Origin: Bacilli bacterium
GTDB lineage: Bacteria > Bacillota_I > Bacilli_A > RF39 > UBA660
Length of the DNA: 14,711 nt
Direction: 5' to 3'
Assembly (NCBI GenBank): GCA_017470045.1
Contig: JAFUFG010000124.1
Coordinates: forward strand, 1-14,711
Position numbers and translations under genes: made by a program. Positions 10,201-14,228 of this stretch are shown here, piece after piece. Position 1 is the first letter of the stretch, and each line of letters opens with the position of its first letter. Under the pieces are notes generated by a model, which was not told where the DNA came from, made no database searches, and saw nothing but the letters and a program-made list of their open reading frames with translations.

Positions 10201-10962
10201 TCTGTAATTATTGATGAATATGCAGAAAAAGAATACGTATCTGTTTTAGGTTTAGATGGAACATTGTATGACTTAAAAGAACAATTAAATAAACCAAGTA
10301 ATTTCAGTAATAAAGGAATTTATTACATGACCAATAACTTAAGTTCTTCAACAAGTGCCGTAATTCTAGTTTATAAGACTGGAAAAGTAGTAATATTCGA
10401 TTATCGAACTGGAAAAGAAATCGAAGAAGAAAAAGCAAATGAAGATGTATCTATTTTTGATTACTTCAAAGAAAACTTTAGACCGGTTGAACCACTTGAA
10501 GGATCTAGCACAACGACAAGTTATACAGAAGGTAAAGAACTAGAAAAGATGTTAAAAGAAACTCCAATTGATACAGATCCTGATGGAAAATATGTATTAA
10601 GAGATGAGGAAACAAAAGAACAAATAAAGAAGAATGGTCAAACAAGTGGTGGTGGAAGTATTACAAGAGAATACATCACATACTATAATCCAGTAAGGGA
10701 TGATTACGAAGTAGTTGATATGGAAAGTATCTTCGAGGGAGAGGATGAAGTAGTAACAGAAAACAACAAGATTTACACTTCAAATGCTTTAGTAGAATAC
10801 TACATGAAAGAATCTATTTTTGAAGAAGTACTAGGAAATATCAATGGACTATACATCTTAGGAGGAATCTTAGTAGCGATACTAGGAGCCTTAGGATTAT
10901 TCGCAAGAAATGCCAAGTTATTAAGAATAAGTGAGGAGGGATATCATGGCAAAGAAGAATAG
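1204..10962 (+). CDS. Giant doubly membrane-anchored beta-helix (GLUG-type) surface protein, 3252 aa
   Basis: This is a very large cell-surface protein. The start is ATG 1204, chosen from the GGTGAT site. Domains in order, approximate residues: membrane helix or uncleaved signal 6-24; unassigned N-terminal domain 30-230; acidic linker 231-263; about five Fn3/Ig-like beta domains 264-806; jelly-roll, carbohydrate-binding-like domain 807-941 (opens GKNLFN); glycine-rich ALK/LTK-type domain 1006-1224; another Fn3-like unit 1239-1326. Then come three beta-helix modules (1328-1640, 1769-2066, 2228-2768), each opening with a D-[LI]-[DS]-F strand (NDLDF, NDISF, GDIDF) and built of GG[IL][VI]G turns as in GLUG/M26-type proteins. 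The C-terminal domain spans 2770-3210, and the membrane helix 3216-3235 is followed by a 17-residue tail. Modules 1 and 3 end in GYFPxVK. There is no HExxH zinc motif, so it is not an M26 protease, and no LPxTG. The role is inferred as adhesion or carbohydrate contact. The 3' end overlaps the next gene. Confidence 0.9.
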   Translation: MKKSYYVIAFLALIIFSGVMFFLTRFNEASLIARDGFFVSGEDMDEVLLNDNKIAKTGNINLEKITSNDTFYTNLDKIYVGEEKKTEVNTVYPMYINNGLGVVNMDTNSKLMNHKFELFDTYENFTVTGGKLYNFGDYEQADYENYILLQLSNGAYINLLPVTITTSSGPVEIPENSVINFQEEYLNYYSYIKKGKMGYHIVDGINLSDVITFGNYKYTYERLLIKLGKYEAPAKEEVIEEEPNKDDYIIVIKNEEEKEGKYVAPTVRVTSFTPNVYSAKASLSISDPSRVIVGGINFQFYVNDKVYLRKTFVSGGAIEVVGLVPNTSFKITGSYKYYNEESKKMEKTFFEQDIRTLGVDILDPIDLTFENGDIYPNKIELKEFGIASDVRSETTKGVNKAVITIGEDQYSIATGLLQEILMGRKVVYSSPAKLFANTSYNYEIQFLDAYGNKIKIRNNTGSSRTSKNRPTASVKMASSQVNQVVTQIILKNVDEVNILHYKYVIVDNMNTLIREGNLDSSKETNTIALRDLNPNTTYNIQILGTYDVEDGTGTQRDQIMGEGKFTTAPLNSLGFYRVVASTTELDSDKATISSRLDVGNTNPVLMELLNSFSVSVTDEEGVLIYAHTYKDEELDSVKLGEDFLVELKNLESVKTYNIDYAAVVKQGTVRETINVLCSFKNFKTYKRKAEVQIRNEFVTGNLIDFDVRIVDIDGAIESPRALLEVRDEAQNLIGKEYLGINQDYIELTYDHLETEKEYTFTYLVEEYNIGYSNQTYQSDHILLEKIVTTVEGVKANIELTGLQRQINGKNLFNINDYDRIRKEGNTPYKEYDIKNNTVMFGAKNGYVTHSYYSPESYLQHVTLTFKARYNKDSPNKAAVYVSIGNGNSQNFRVADLTDEYKEYTFSFYQYYYYVGFDIVETANQNKKTTVDFKDITLMLDDMSKYKEDLQDITLSYHSSGYKFTNTQMIDGNSEMPSHDGTKTIVGNTGNGYAKITNETSGATTTFSYTGSAQEFTAPDFGYYVFEAWGAQGGTYDQYIGGKGAYTSGRILINKGTKIYVYVGEKGHANWSITNTAAWNGGGASGNNQYGRSFGGGGGTDFRLVNGAWNNEESLKSRIMVAGGGGGAVSASTTEGGAGGTFVGWYGTSSDKNYSGVTSRNTGGNQINRGTSSSNNAKSGGFGYAIQSIKNGWGGGGGGGWYGGGTGNGTTGAGGSSYVSGHKGCIAYHNREAYLTSEEYIEDNQFKGNFLINMYDLRDELVNKDWYVRIYRKGTLVDTHKYDMVGLSMENIEKTYKFDKNVYYTVTVSVKVRGRYYDLASVEFTTENEIRAITTPQELVAMHTNGKYIVLNDLDFTNYNSYYSSYFYGEVDFQGHTVKKNVNNAANRIFENNRAGSLIKNIVIDYYFDNTTSKTDYEGIVRYNSGTIDNVFVNFKESNDNPNYAITLISKVNYGTIRNFVVNAEAPMSALAAAGYAVWNNQGVLRNGYVSGENIQADYQKVDRRTRKDIGGIVGWAEYNSRIEAVYSLVNVEKSNNYGTGERESAVGNIIGHHESGYFGNSYSVELSDRTNTNLLTQDPNIGYKNGLRYNKLYYASDRTYGGQYSAKISKLALYDKNFQNSVINIYDGFEVDSYVELGYFPQVKLNECMPRQEWIELPKVTGADLVDVTSVEEISNNGDSAVVKLHINNPSAEKIEKVTITNINTVNILEQKDLYGKTDLTVELKNPTVYKSLYYLDTITMKPAYGSNYEKIYEKNERAINVDLYYPIYSLEDWKKIVANPAQNYALMNDISFNNVSMTQYMVTGDFKAKLDGRGHTLSGITINSGNGLFSRVSGGTIKNLTITNYKKTNSTAYGGVVYQTNNNSTFDNVHVKDIQVYATGRIGGLIGYAAYTTIKNSSVTNFKPIIPFEADDLYVGSMAGYSDYLFVENSFVQDVNIEISNSLSTLGVGGIVGRLVNGGVSNSYATGKISCNSVNVGGLVGRNSGTIKNVWSYVDLMTNLDYVGGIVGRSDNNGVSNTLSLGAVYSSYKSNETNNIHRTTGNAFAVVQNNYAWDKQKYYGYVTGETASEVLLDTEALEEINTYVDLIGYEEVAFDFSEIENDIVPKVKNPETGELVPNQVDVKLSGELFDVLSYETDPAPSSAMLHLVIENPNQFVIDSIEFDGLDVSSARFVNNADDGTTIADMTVTPRNYFDSYILKKVNYKDSSDKVKPYDKVIRIDLQFFNNLGTYDEWTHISTTIPENYRLTGDIDFTGKTNVRIGVLFSRLEGLEKDDGTNYKIMNYKKTGITTAKTALIREITTTLKNVTFDNIDLESTQSLNYIDVIYMNYADIDKVEFNNITTKSKGSYIAPIGRNRGQNMSNVKISHNTSSGADYVAGLVAYTYTNPNNDITGEYSVITGTGRYIGGIIGDADARDGTNGFRYVGRHMNVTGKNDVGGLYGYGGASYSEIYDSTITSTGGGEYVGGIGGRMRYYSETGDIASNVTINANANYVGGLYGWVRALNNSKVIGCTINQTNTGKQRVGGAFGYTDNWFGHSNIAVVDTTITNAGDYTGGISGRMYSTGSITYAFTNNVTINGRNYVGGLAGEITTARANRILLNNSINATGNYVGGVFGRIANIHESDSNYSSVVQEILVLNSKIVGSNYVGGFVGATVSGKQVTPAMYFNIIIVADCNSTITSEPYLGVVSGQDTRLYSTTPLTTFRIYKNNRLNGVYASSLSLPNIDSSYFADQTNLGTQSYYTNLNFATARWDYGQLTNGYFPKVKNWSGGSSIAEQKNLLRPATVVQFNARRLMDAPADHKLPDMKIYSSGVDSLNLEFSEVDGYTYFEVYNGGTKVVDENINNRTYSIKADYKSEIEVVVSDGRNTKKYQVKENEYRQIASTYGKKYAYIYNGKLKGNISAPKAKFIHIYKNYALTEDLRVFDIDKEEFVDEEFDFRTSLIYTRSLYKFEYNDTEIDTYYNYSVVHKNDSDIIYDNQILVKNGTIQIIDSELDSNHNSVIIDEYAEKEYVSVLGLDGTLYDLKEQLNKPSNFSNKGIYYMTNNLSSSTSAVILVYKTGKVVIFDYRTGKEIEEEKANEDVSIFDYFKENFRPVEPLEGSSTTTSYTEGKELEKMLKETPIDTDPDGKYVLRDEETKEQIKKNGQTSGGGSITREYITYYNPVRDDYEVVDMESIFEGEDEVVTENNKIYTSNALVEYYMKESIFEEVLGNINGLYILGGILVAILGALGLFARNAKLLRISEEGYHGKEE
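4219..4875 (+). other. Glycine-rich domain segment inside the giant gene
   Basis: The segment encodes residues 1006-1224. It begins FSYTGSAQEFTAPDFGYY, continues with FEAWGAQGG, and has runs such as RSFGGGGGTDFRL, MVAGGGGGA and a seven-glycine run before WYGGG, closing at SSYVSGHKGC. This pattern (a beta-sandwich start, AWGAQGG, then GGGGGTD and AGGGGG) is that of the glycine-rich domain known from ALK/LTK receptors and many bacterial surface proteins. Base composition here is visibly richer in G and C than the flanks because of the glycine codons. Confidence 0.75.
4783..4800 (+). repeat. (GGC)6 microsatellite coding polyglycine
   Basis: Six uninterrupted GGC codons, in frame, follow a GGA and code seven glycines between two tryptophans. 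Elsewhere the protein prefers GGA and GGT for glycine, so the homogeneous GGC run stands out. Slippage by one unit would change glycine number without breaking the frame. Confidence 0.9.
8323..9162 (+). repeat. Ten-copy YVGG beta-helix repeat array (protein level)
   Basis: This part of the third beta-helix module (residues 2374-2653) carries ten copies of a motif close to [N/D]-Y-V-G-G-[L/I/V]-x-G. The codon for the Val position falls at 8332, 8419, 8512, 8596, 8683, 8773, 8863, 8950, 9034 and 9145. The periods are therefore 29, 31, 28, 29, 30, 30, 29, 28 and 37 residues. The DNA copies have diverged (GTT GGT GGA, GTA GGA GGA and so on), so this is an old repeat of structural units and not a recent tandem duplication. 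Confidence 0.9.
10934..10940 (+). promoter_or_regulatory. Ribosome binding site inside the giant gene, fixing the start at 10946
   Basis: AGGAGGG lies within the last codons of the giant gene, five bases before ATG 10946. A GTG at 10931 in the same frame lies upstream of this site and has none of its own, so ATG 10946 is taken as the start. The location implies reinitiation by ribosomes finishing the upstream gene. Confidence 0.85.
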
Positions 10963-11494
10963 AAAACTAATCATCGCAAGTATCATCGCAGTAGTAGTAA
11001 TCGTATTAGGAGTATTAGGAATAGGAATCCTATTAAGAGGAGGAAATCATAAAACTCCAATCGATTTAACGAAAGAGTATATGAATCAATACAAGAACTG
11101 CGATAGTGAAGTAGTGAAGAAAATCAAATATCCTTTCGAAGATGAATTAACGAAGGCACAAAAAGCAAAATATAAAGAAATAATCAAGAGCCAATATATG
11201 GCCCTTGATTATGAAATAACAGAAGAGACAGTAGGAGAGATAGATGCGATAATCAAAGTAGAATTTAGTGTACTAGATTACAAAGCAAGCTATGAAAAAG
11301 CAACCAGTTACTTACGTTTATATGGACAAGATAAAACAGAAGAAAAGAAAGTAGACTATAAATTAAGTGAAATGGAACATACTGGGGAAAAAGAAAAATA
11401 CAGTATTGAATTTACCTTCCATAAACTAGATGGAGAATGGGAAATGATGGATCTAACAGATGCGGATCTAGAAAAACTACAAGGAATCTTCTAA
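10946..11494 (+). CDS. Single-pass membrane protein, NTF2/DUF4878-like outer domain, coupled to the giant protein
   Basis: This is a 182-residue protein of unknown function. After a short basic N-terminus (MAKKNRK), residues 8-31 form one long hydrophobic helix. The remaining 150 residues, predicted outside the cell, are charged and mix helix (about 38-85) with beta strands (88-170). The order PIDLTKEYMNQYKN, a helical stretch, then IIKVEFSVLDY and a final IEFTFHKLDGEWEM strand resembles the NTF2-like DUF4878 fold, in which the last strand carries a 'DGxW' turn. That assignment is tentative. The gene overlaps the giant gene by 17 bases in another frame and has a strong Shine-Dalgarno site within it, so the two are probably made together and may interact in the envelope. 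A terminator follows directly, so this is the last gene of the unit. Confidence 0.8.
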   Translation: MAKKNRKLIIASIIAVVVIVLGVLGIGILLRGGNHKTPIDLTKEYMNQYKNCDSEVVKKIKYPFEDELTKAQKAKYKEIIKSQYMALDYEITEETVGEIDAIIKVEFSVLDYKASYEKATSYLRLYGQDKTEEKKVDYKLSEMEHTGEKEKYSIEFTFHKLDGEWEMMDLTDADLEKLQGIF

Positions 11495-11498
11495 AACA

Positions 11499-11522
11499 AA
11501 AAAGAGGTGAAAACCTCTTTTT
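11499..11522. terminator. Shared bidirectional terminator between convergent genes
   Basis: A 10-bp stem (AAAAAGAGGT at 11499-11508 with ACCTCTTTTT at 11513-11522) closes a GAAA tetraloop of the stable GNRA type. T-rich sequence follows on the plus strand, and the complement of the A-rich left flank gives a T-run on the minus strand. It therefore can end both the giant-protein operon and the minus-strand ylmH-like gene, whose stop codon (11521-11523) overlaps the stem. Confidence 0.85.
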
Positions 11523-12201
11523 ATTTGTATTGATATACGGATACAATATAATGTCCACTTTTCGTATTTTTAAGAATACCCATATATTGAAACTTACCAA
11601 TTCTCTTAATACTAAAAGTATCTCCAACTTTCAATTTAACAGATAAATTCTTTAAAAAGTCATGATTATATAAAATTTCTTTATTCTTATATTTCTCTTC
11701 TATCTGACTTCTAGAAGTATTTAGAATACGACTAATAACTGTATCAATTCTTTCACTAGAAACATTTAATTCCAATGGTTCATATTCTCGGTGATAATCT
11801 TCTAAAGTAGAAAGAGGTACCTCTCTTAATTCGATACTACTATTCCGTACACTAACAAAATTTGTCTCAAAATAATTTTGAAATAATTTTAAAATATAAA
11901 TATAATAATGACCATTTGTCAGAATAATATCACCAAACATCTCATTCGCAATCTGTAGTGAAAACATCGTACCTAAAATATCTTGATGTCGAAGAGAAGT
12001 AGTAGAAATAATTTCGTATAATAATACTTCAGGTAAACTATTCTTATAGAAAATAACTTTTTCGCTATCTGGATAAGGAGCATAAATATGATATTCGTCT
12101 TTATGCAATTTTCCCTTTAACTCCATTTGTTCTTTCGGATCTAAGAAAAAAGTAGGCTGTCCTTTTATAATTTTATTAAAATTTTTCTGAATATTATACA
12201 T
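11521..12201 (-). CDS. ylmH: YlmH/RqcP2-like S4-domain RNA-binding protein
   Basis: This 226-residue cytoplasmic protein matches the YlmH family, which in Bacillus subtilis (as RqcP2/YlmH) binds stalled 50S subunits and takes part in ribosome-associated quality control. Family landmarks in order: FFLDPKEQ (18-25; FLDPREQ in relatives), LRHQDILG (70-77), a glycine-aspartate FGDIIL segment (89-94), and a C-terminal S4 domain from about 148. That domain starts SSERIDTVISRILNTSRSQ and ends in a GDTFSIKRIGKF strand. The N-terminus is about 30 residues shorter than in B. subtilis YlmH. An SD-like AAGAGGTT (complement of 12205-12212) precedes the ATG. In many Bacillota the gene sits in the ylm/divIVA division cluster. 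Here it stands alone and diverges from an ASCH gene. The family call is good; function is by homology. Confidence 0.88.
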   Translation of the reverse strand: MYNIQKNFNKIIKGQPTFFLDPKEQMELKGKLHKDEYHIYAPYPDSEKVIFYKNSLPEVLLYEIISTTSLRHQDILGTMFSLQIANEMFGDIILTNGHYYIYILKLFQNYFETNFVSVRNSSIELREVPLSTLEDYHREYEPLELNVSSERIDTVISRILNTSRSQIEEKYKNKEILYNHDFLKNLSVKLKVGDTFSIKRIGKFQYMGILKNTKSGHYIVSVYQYK

Positions 12202-12225
12202 ATAAACCTCTTCATTTCAAGGACT

Positions 12226-12234
12226 ATTATAACA
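12226..12234 (-). promoter_or_regulatory. Extended -10 promoter of the ylmH-like gene
   Basis: On the minus strand the sequence reads TGTTATAAT (complement of 12226-12234), an extended -10 box. No convincing -35 is seen at 16-18 bases. Transcription would start near 12219, giving a leader of about 18 bases. The box lies 10 bases from the -10 of the divergent ASCH gene. Confidence 0.6.
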
Positions 12235-12238
12235 TATA

Positions 12239-12247
12239 TGATATAAT
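12239..12247 (+). promoter_or_regulatory. Extended -10 promoter of the ASCH gene
   Basis: TGATATAAT at 12239-12247 is an extended -10 box (TGnTATAAT) without a recognisable -35. The predicted start site near 12254 falls at the beginning of the GGTGAT ribosome site (12254-12259). The messenger would therefore have an exceptionally short leader, about nine bases. Confidence 0.5.
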
Positions 12248-12262
12248 GAAGTAGGTGATAAA

Positions 12263-12661
12263 ATGAAAGTATTAACAATCAAGCAACCATTCGCTACATT
12301 AATTGCGGAAGGATTAAAAGAATATGAATTTCGAACTTGGAAAACATCTTATCGAGGAGAATTCCTAATACACGCAGGCAAAGGAATTGACAAAGAAGCA
12401 ATGAAACGATACGAACATTTAAATCTTACTTATCCAACAGGTCAAATCATTGCGAAAGTTACATTAACAGACTGTGTTTATATTGATGAAGAAATGAAAA
12501 AGAGATTAAAAGAAAAAGATCCATTAGTGTATTACGGAATGATCAATAGTACCAGTGATAAGCCTCATTATGGATTTAAGATAGAAAATGTTGAAAAAAT
12601 CAAGCCTATAGACATTAATGGACAATTATCTTTTTGGGAATATCCGAAGAAAATAAAATAA
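12263..12661 (+). CDS. ASCH domain protein (PUA-like fold)
   Basis: This 132-residue soluble protein is essentially one ASCH domain, a small beta-barrel related to PUA RNA-binding domains. The signature is clear: LTIKQPFATLIAEGLKEYE (4-22), then FRTWKTSYRG and FLIHA (23-38), and a C-terminal GQLSFWEY strand. Some ASCH proteins bind RNA, and E. coli YqfB hydrolyses N4-acetylcytidine. Whether this one binds RNA, acts on a modified nucleoside or regulates is not decided by the sequence. The start ATG has GGTGAT four bases upstream (12254-12259). The gene diverges from the ylmH-like gene from overlapping promoters, and 57 bases separate it from the next gene. No clear terminator follows, so some read-through into the next gene is possible. 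Confidence 0.9.
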   Translation: MKVLTIKQPFATLIAEGLKEYEFRTWKTSYRGEFLIHAGKGIDKEAMKRYEHLNLTYPTGQIIAKVTLTDCVYIDEEMKKRLKEKDPLVYYGMINSTSDKPHYGFKIENVEKIKPIDINGQLSFWEYPKKIK

Positions 12662-12685
12662 AATCTTTCTTTTCAAAAAATCCTG

Positions 12686-12694
12686 TGATATACT
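12686..12694 (+). promoter_or_regulatory. Probable extended -10 promoter of the 12719 gene
   Basis: TGATATACT (12686-12694) is a good extended -10 box, placing the transcript start near 12701, just before the AGGAGAG ribosome site at 12706-12712. A second TATAAT at 12700-12705 abuts the ribosome site and would start the messenger too late to include it, so it is the less likely -10. Confidence 0.5.
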
Positions 12695-12718
12695 AAGAAT
12701 ATAATAGGAGAGATTCAT

Positions 12719-13096
12719 ATGGTAATATATTATATAACATTACTTTCAGGATTAGTCCTAGTAATCCTAGGTTTATCAAATAGTAATAAAAAAGCTCAAA
12801 AGAACCAAAAAACCAGTATTGGTACAGTAGAAGATTTTTATCTATTAGGTAGCGAAAGATCATCTGTTCCATTAAAATATCATGCAGATATCAAAGCAGG
12901 AAGCAAAAAGTATGAAATTGAAGGATACTCTATGCCTTGGTTAAATAAGGGAGAAGAAGTAAGAATTCAAATTACTGGTAAACAAAAGATTCTAGGAAAT
13001 AAGAGATTAAATCGTAAGGGTAAAGTGGAATTAGCATTTGGTTTCATTCTTTTAATGTACCCTGTCGCAATGTATCTTTCTTATATATTTCGCTAA
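12719..13096 (+). CDS. Small two-helix membrane protein, DUF3592-like layout
   Basis: This is a 125-residue protein with a hydrophobic helix at each end (about 4-19 and 103-124) and a soluble beta-rich domain of about 80 residues between them. The middle begins SIGTVEDFYLLGSE and contains KAGSKKYEIEGYS and KGEEVRIQITGKQK, which suggests a small beta-barrel. Helix, beta domain, helix is the arrangement of DUF3592-type membrane proteins, but no diagnostic motif proves membership. The function is unknown. The start is ATG 12719 with AGGAGAG six bases upstream (12706-12712). The gene converges on the minus-strand helical gene across a shared terminator. Confidence 0.75.
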   Translation: MVIYYITLLSGLVLVILGLSNSNKKAQKNQKTSIGTVEDFYLLGSERSSVPLKYHADIKAGSKKYEIEGYSMPWLNKGEEVRIQITGKQKILGNKRLNRKGKVELAFGFILLMYPVAMYLSYIFR

Positions 13097-13107
13097 GTAA
13101 AAAAAAT

Positions 13108-13130
13108 AAAAGGACTTCGGTCCTTTTTTT
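13108..13130. terminator. Bidirectional terminator with UUCG loop
   Basis: AAAAGGAC (13108-13115) pairs with GTCCTTTT (13120-13127) around a TTCG tetraloop, the most stable tetraloop class. On the plus strand the stem runs into a T-run (to 13130), and on the minus strand into the complement of the A-run at 13099-13110. It serves the convergent genes on both sides. Confidence 0.9.
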
Positions 13131-13131
13131 G

Positions 13132-13548
13132 TTATAAATATTCTTTAAATTTTTCTACATACTTCTCTTGAATACTAATAAATTTACTTAATAGTTTATG
13201 AAGATCTTTATCTTTTTCAGCATTTAGAAATTTACGACCTTCTATAATTCCCATATTAAGTCCTTGCATTATTAATTCACTTAATTTTGAATCACTATCA
13301 TCTGTAATCATTCGCATCTGTAATCCATACCAAGAGAACGTTTTGGAAATAGCCGAAAGATCTTTTGGTTCTTCTTCTGCATAATCCCATATTTCTTTCG
13401 CAAGTTCATGATATTCATCATTTAACTTTAGTAATAATTCTTTAAATTCTCCTTCGTGCGCTCTTTCAAGAATAGCCTCAATCGCATGGATTCCCATCTC
13501 ACAACCTTTATTTAATTCATCTAATACAGTCTTTTTTTCGCCTTCCAT
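13132..13548 (-). CDS. Helical DUF2383/ferritin-like small protein
   Basis: This is a 138-residue cytoplasmic protein with no signal or membrane helix. The sequence is almost entirely amphipathic helix, consistent with a four-helix bundle: about 5-30, 35-58, 64-108 with the phrases FSWYGLQMRMITDDSDSK and LNMGIIEGRKFLN, and 112-138. The pattern resembles the DUF2383-type (PA2169-like) helical bundles common in Bacillota, whose function is unknown. Glu and His residues at helix positions (for example His21, Glu24, Glu45, His47, His117) could bind metal as in ferritin-like folds, but a complete di-iron ExxH set is not evident. The ribosome site is near perfect: AAGGAGGT (complement of 13553-13560). 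The gene diverges from 13642 and converges with 12719. Confidence 0.75.
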   Translation of the reverse strand: MEGEKKTVLDELNKGCEMGIHAIEAILERAHEGEFKELLLKLNDEYHELAKEIWDYAEEEPKDLSAISKTFSWYGLQMRMITDDSDSKLSELIMQGLNMGIIEGRKFLNAEKDKDLHKLLSKFISIQEKYVEKFKEYL

Positions 13549-13641
13549 AATAACCTCCTTTTATTATTATGAAAAAATAAGAAATAAATATACAAAAATA
13601 ATTCTATTTACGATATAATAAAGATAATAGGAGTGATATCT
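13549..13641. promoter_or_regulatory. Divergent promoter region
   Basis: This 93-base, very A+T-rich spacer separates two divergent genes. On the plus strand TATAAT at 13614-13619 is a clear -10, about 28 bases before the ATG at 13642. On the minus strand the best -10 candidates are TATATT (complement of 13587-13592) and CATAAT (complement of 13566-13571). The former leaves room for the ribosome site in the leader. No repeat or operator stands out. Confidence 0.45.
13629..13637 (+). promoter_or_regulatory. Ribosome binding site that fixes the start at 13642
   Basis: AGGAGTGAT is one base short of the full anti-SD complement AGGAGGTGAT and sits four bases before ATG 13642. The in-frame GTG at 13633 is part of this site and cannot itself be the start. 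Confidence 0.8.
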
Positions 13642-14160
13642 ATGAAGAATAAAAAGAGTTTTAAAATAGATTTTAATAAACTACTAAATCTATTAATTAT
13701 TGTAGTCATTATTGGATTTATTGCATACGGATCATATTTAATTGTTACAAAAGTGGTAAGTAAGAAAGTTTATACCGAAGAAACATTAAAAGAAAAAATG
13801 GAAAAATTGGGATACAACGTAGAAGACTTAAGTTTCACCTATGAAGACGATGATAAAATTGTAACTTATCTACAATGTCGTGATAAGAATAATAAATATC
13901 AATTAGACTTCTATGTATTAGATACCGATAAGCATGCAAAGAGTTATTATAATAAGATAAAAAAAGAAATTGATACAGATGCAGAAGGAATAGAAGGAAA
14001 AGTAGAAACAAATAAAAAAGATTATTATAAATATGTAATTGAAGTTAGTGGAAGCTATGGAGCTGTAATTAATTCGAAAAATACAGTAATCTACTTTAAT
14101 TCGACACAAAAGAACAAAGAAGATATTGTAAACTTATTGAAGAAACTAGGATATCGTTAG
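13642..14160 (+). CDS. Single-pass membrane protein with extracytoplasmic alpha/beta domain
   Basis: This is a 172-residue protein of unknown function. The basic N-terminus (MKNKKSFKIDFNK) precedes one hydrophobic helix at about 15-37. The remaining 135 residues are highly charged and predicted outside the cell. They contain a helix ending EKMEKLGY (about 46-58), strands around LSFTYEDDDKIVTYLQC and YQLDFYVLD, a helix at 95-112, strands at 129-152 (YYKYVIEVSG, NTVIYFN), and a final helix ending LKKLGYR. The order alpha-beta-beta-alpha-beta-beta-alpha suggests a compact domain, but no family is recognised. One cysteine (Cys79) lies in the outer domain. The gene has its own promoter and terminator, so it appears monocistronic. 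Confidence 0.8.
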   Translation: MKNKKSFKIDFNKLLNLLIIVVIIGFIAYGSYLIVTKVVSKKVYTEETLKEKMEKLGYNVEDLSFTYEDDDKIVTYLQCRDKNNKYQLDFYVLDTDKHAKSYYNKIKKEIDTDAEGIEGKVETNKKDYYKYVIEVSGSYGAVINSKNTVIYFNSTQKNKEDIVNLLKKLGYR

Positions 14161-14177
14161 AATATCCTTTTTTATTT
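14148..14177 (+). terminator. Terminator of the 13642 gene
   Basis: AGGATAT (14148-14154) pairs with ATATCCT (14162-14168) around a 7-base loop that contains the TAG stop codon. It is followed by the T-rich run TTTTTATTT. The stem is short (7 bp) but the U-tail is good. Confidence 0.65.
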
Positions 14178-14188
14178 GAAAAAAGTTA

Positions 14189-14197
14189 TGTTATAAT
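14189..14197 (+). promoter_or_regulatory. Extended -10 promoter of the small peptide unit
   Basis: TGTTATAAT is a consensus extended -10 box, identical in sequence to the minus-strand one at 12226-12234. A TTGAAA at 14176-14181 is too close (10 bases) to act as its -35. Transcription is predicted to begin near 14204, giving an RNA of about 137 bases to the terminator ending at 14340. Confidence 0.6.
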
Positions 14198-14228
14198 AGA
14201 AAGGCAAGAAAACGAAAGAAAGACAAAG

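Noticed and set aside
1204..10962. IgA-protease-like (M26) zinc peptidase activity in the giant protein
   Set aside because: The beta-helix modules resemble those of M26 proteins, but no HExxH motif occurs; the only HE pairs read HESGY and HESDS.
11437..11646. Plus-strand 69-codon frame across the end of the 10946 gene and the terminator
   Set aside because: It runs through the shared terminator hairpin and the antisense of the ylmH-like gene.
12641..12680. Possible terminator after the ASCH gene (AAGAAA...TTTCTT)
   Set aside because: The stem is only about six A-T pairs with a long loop and no clean T-run, too weak to call.
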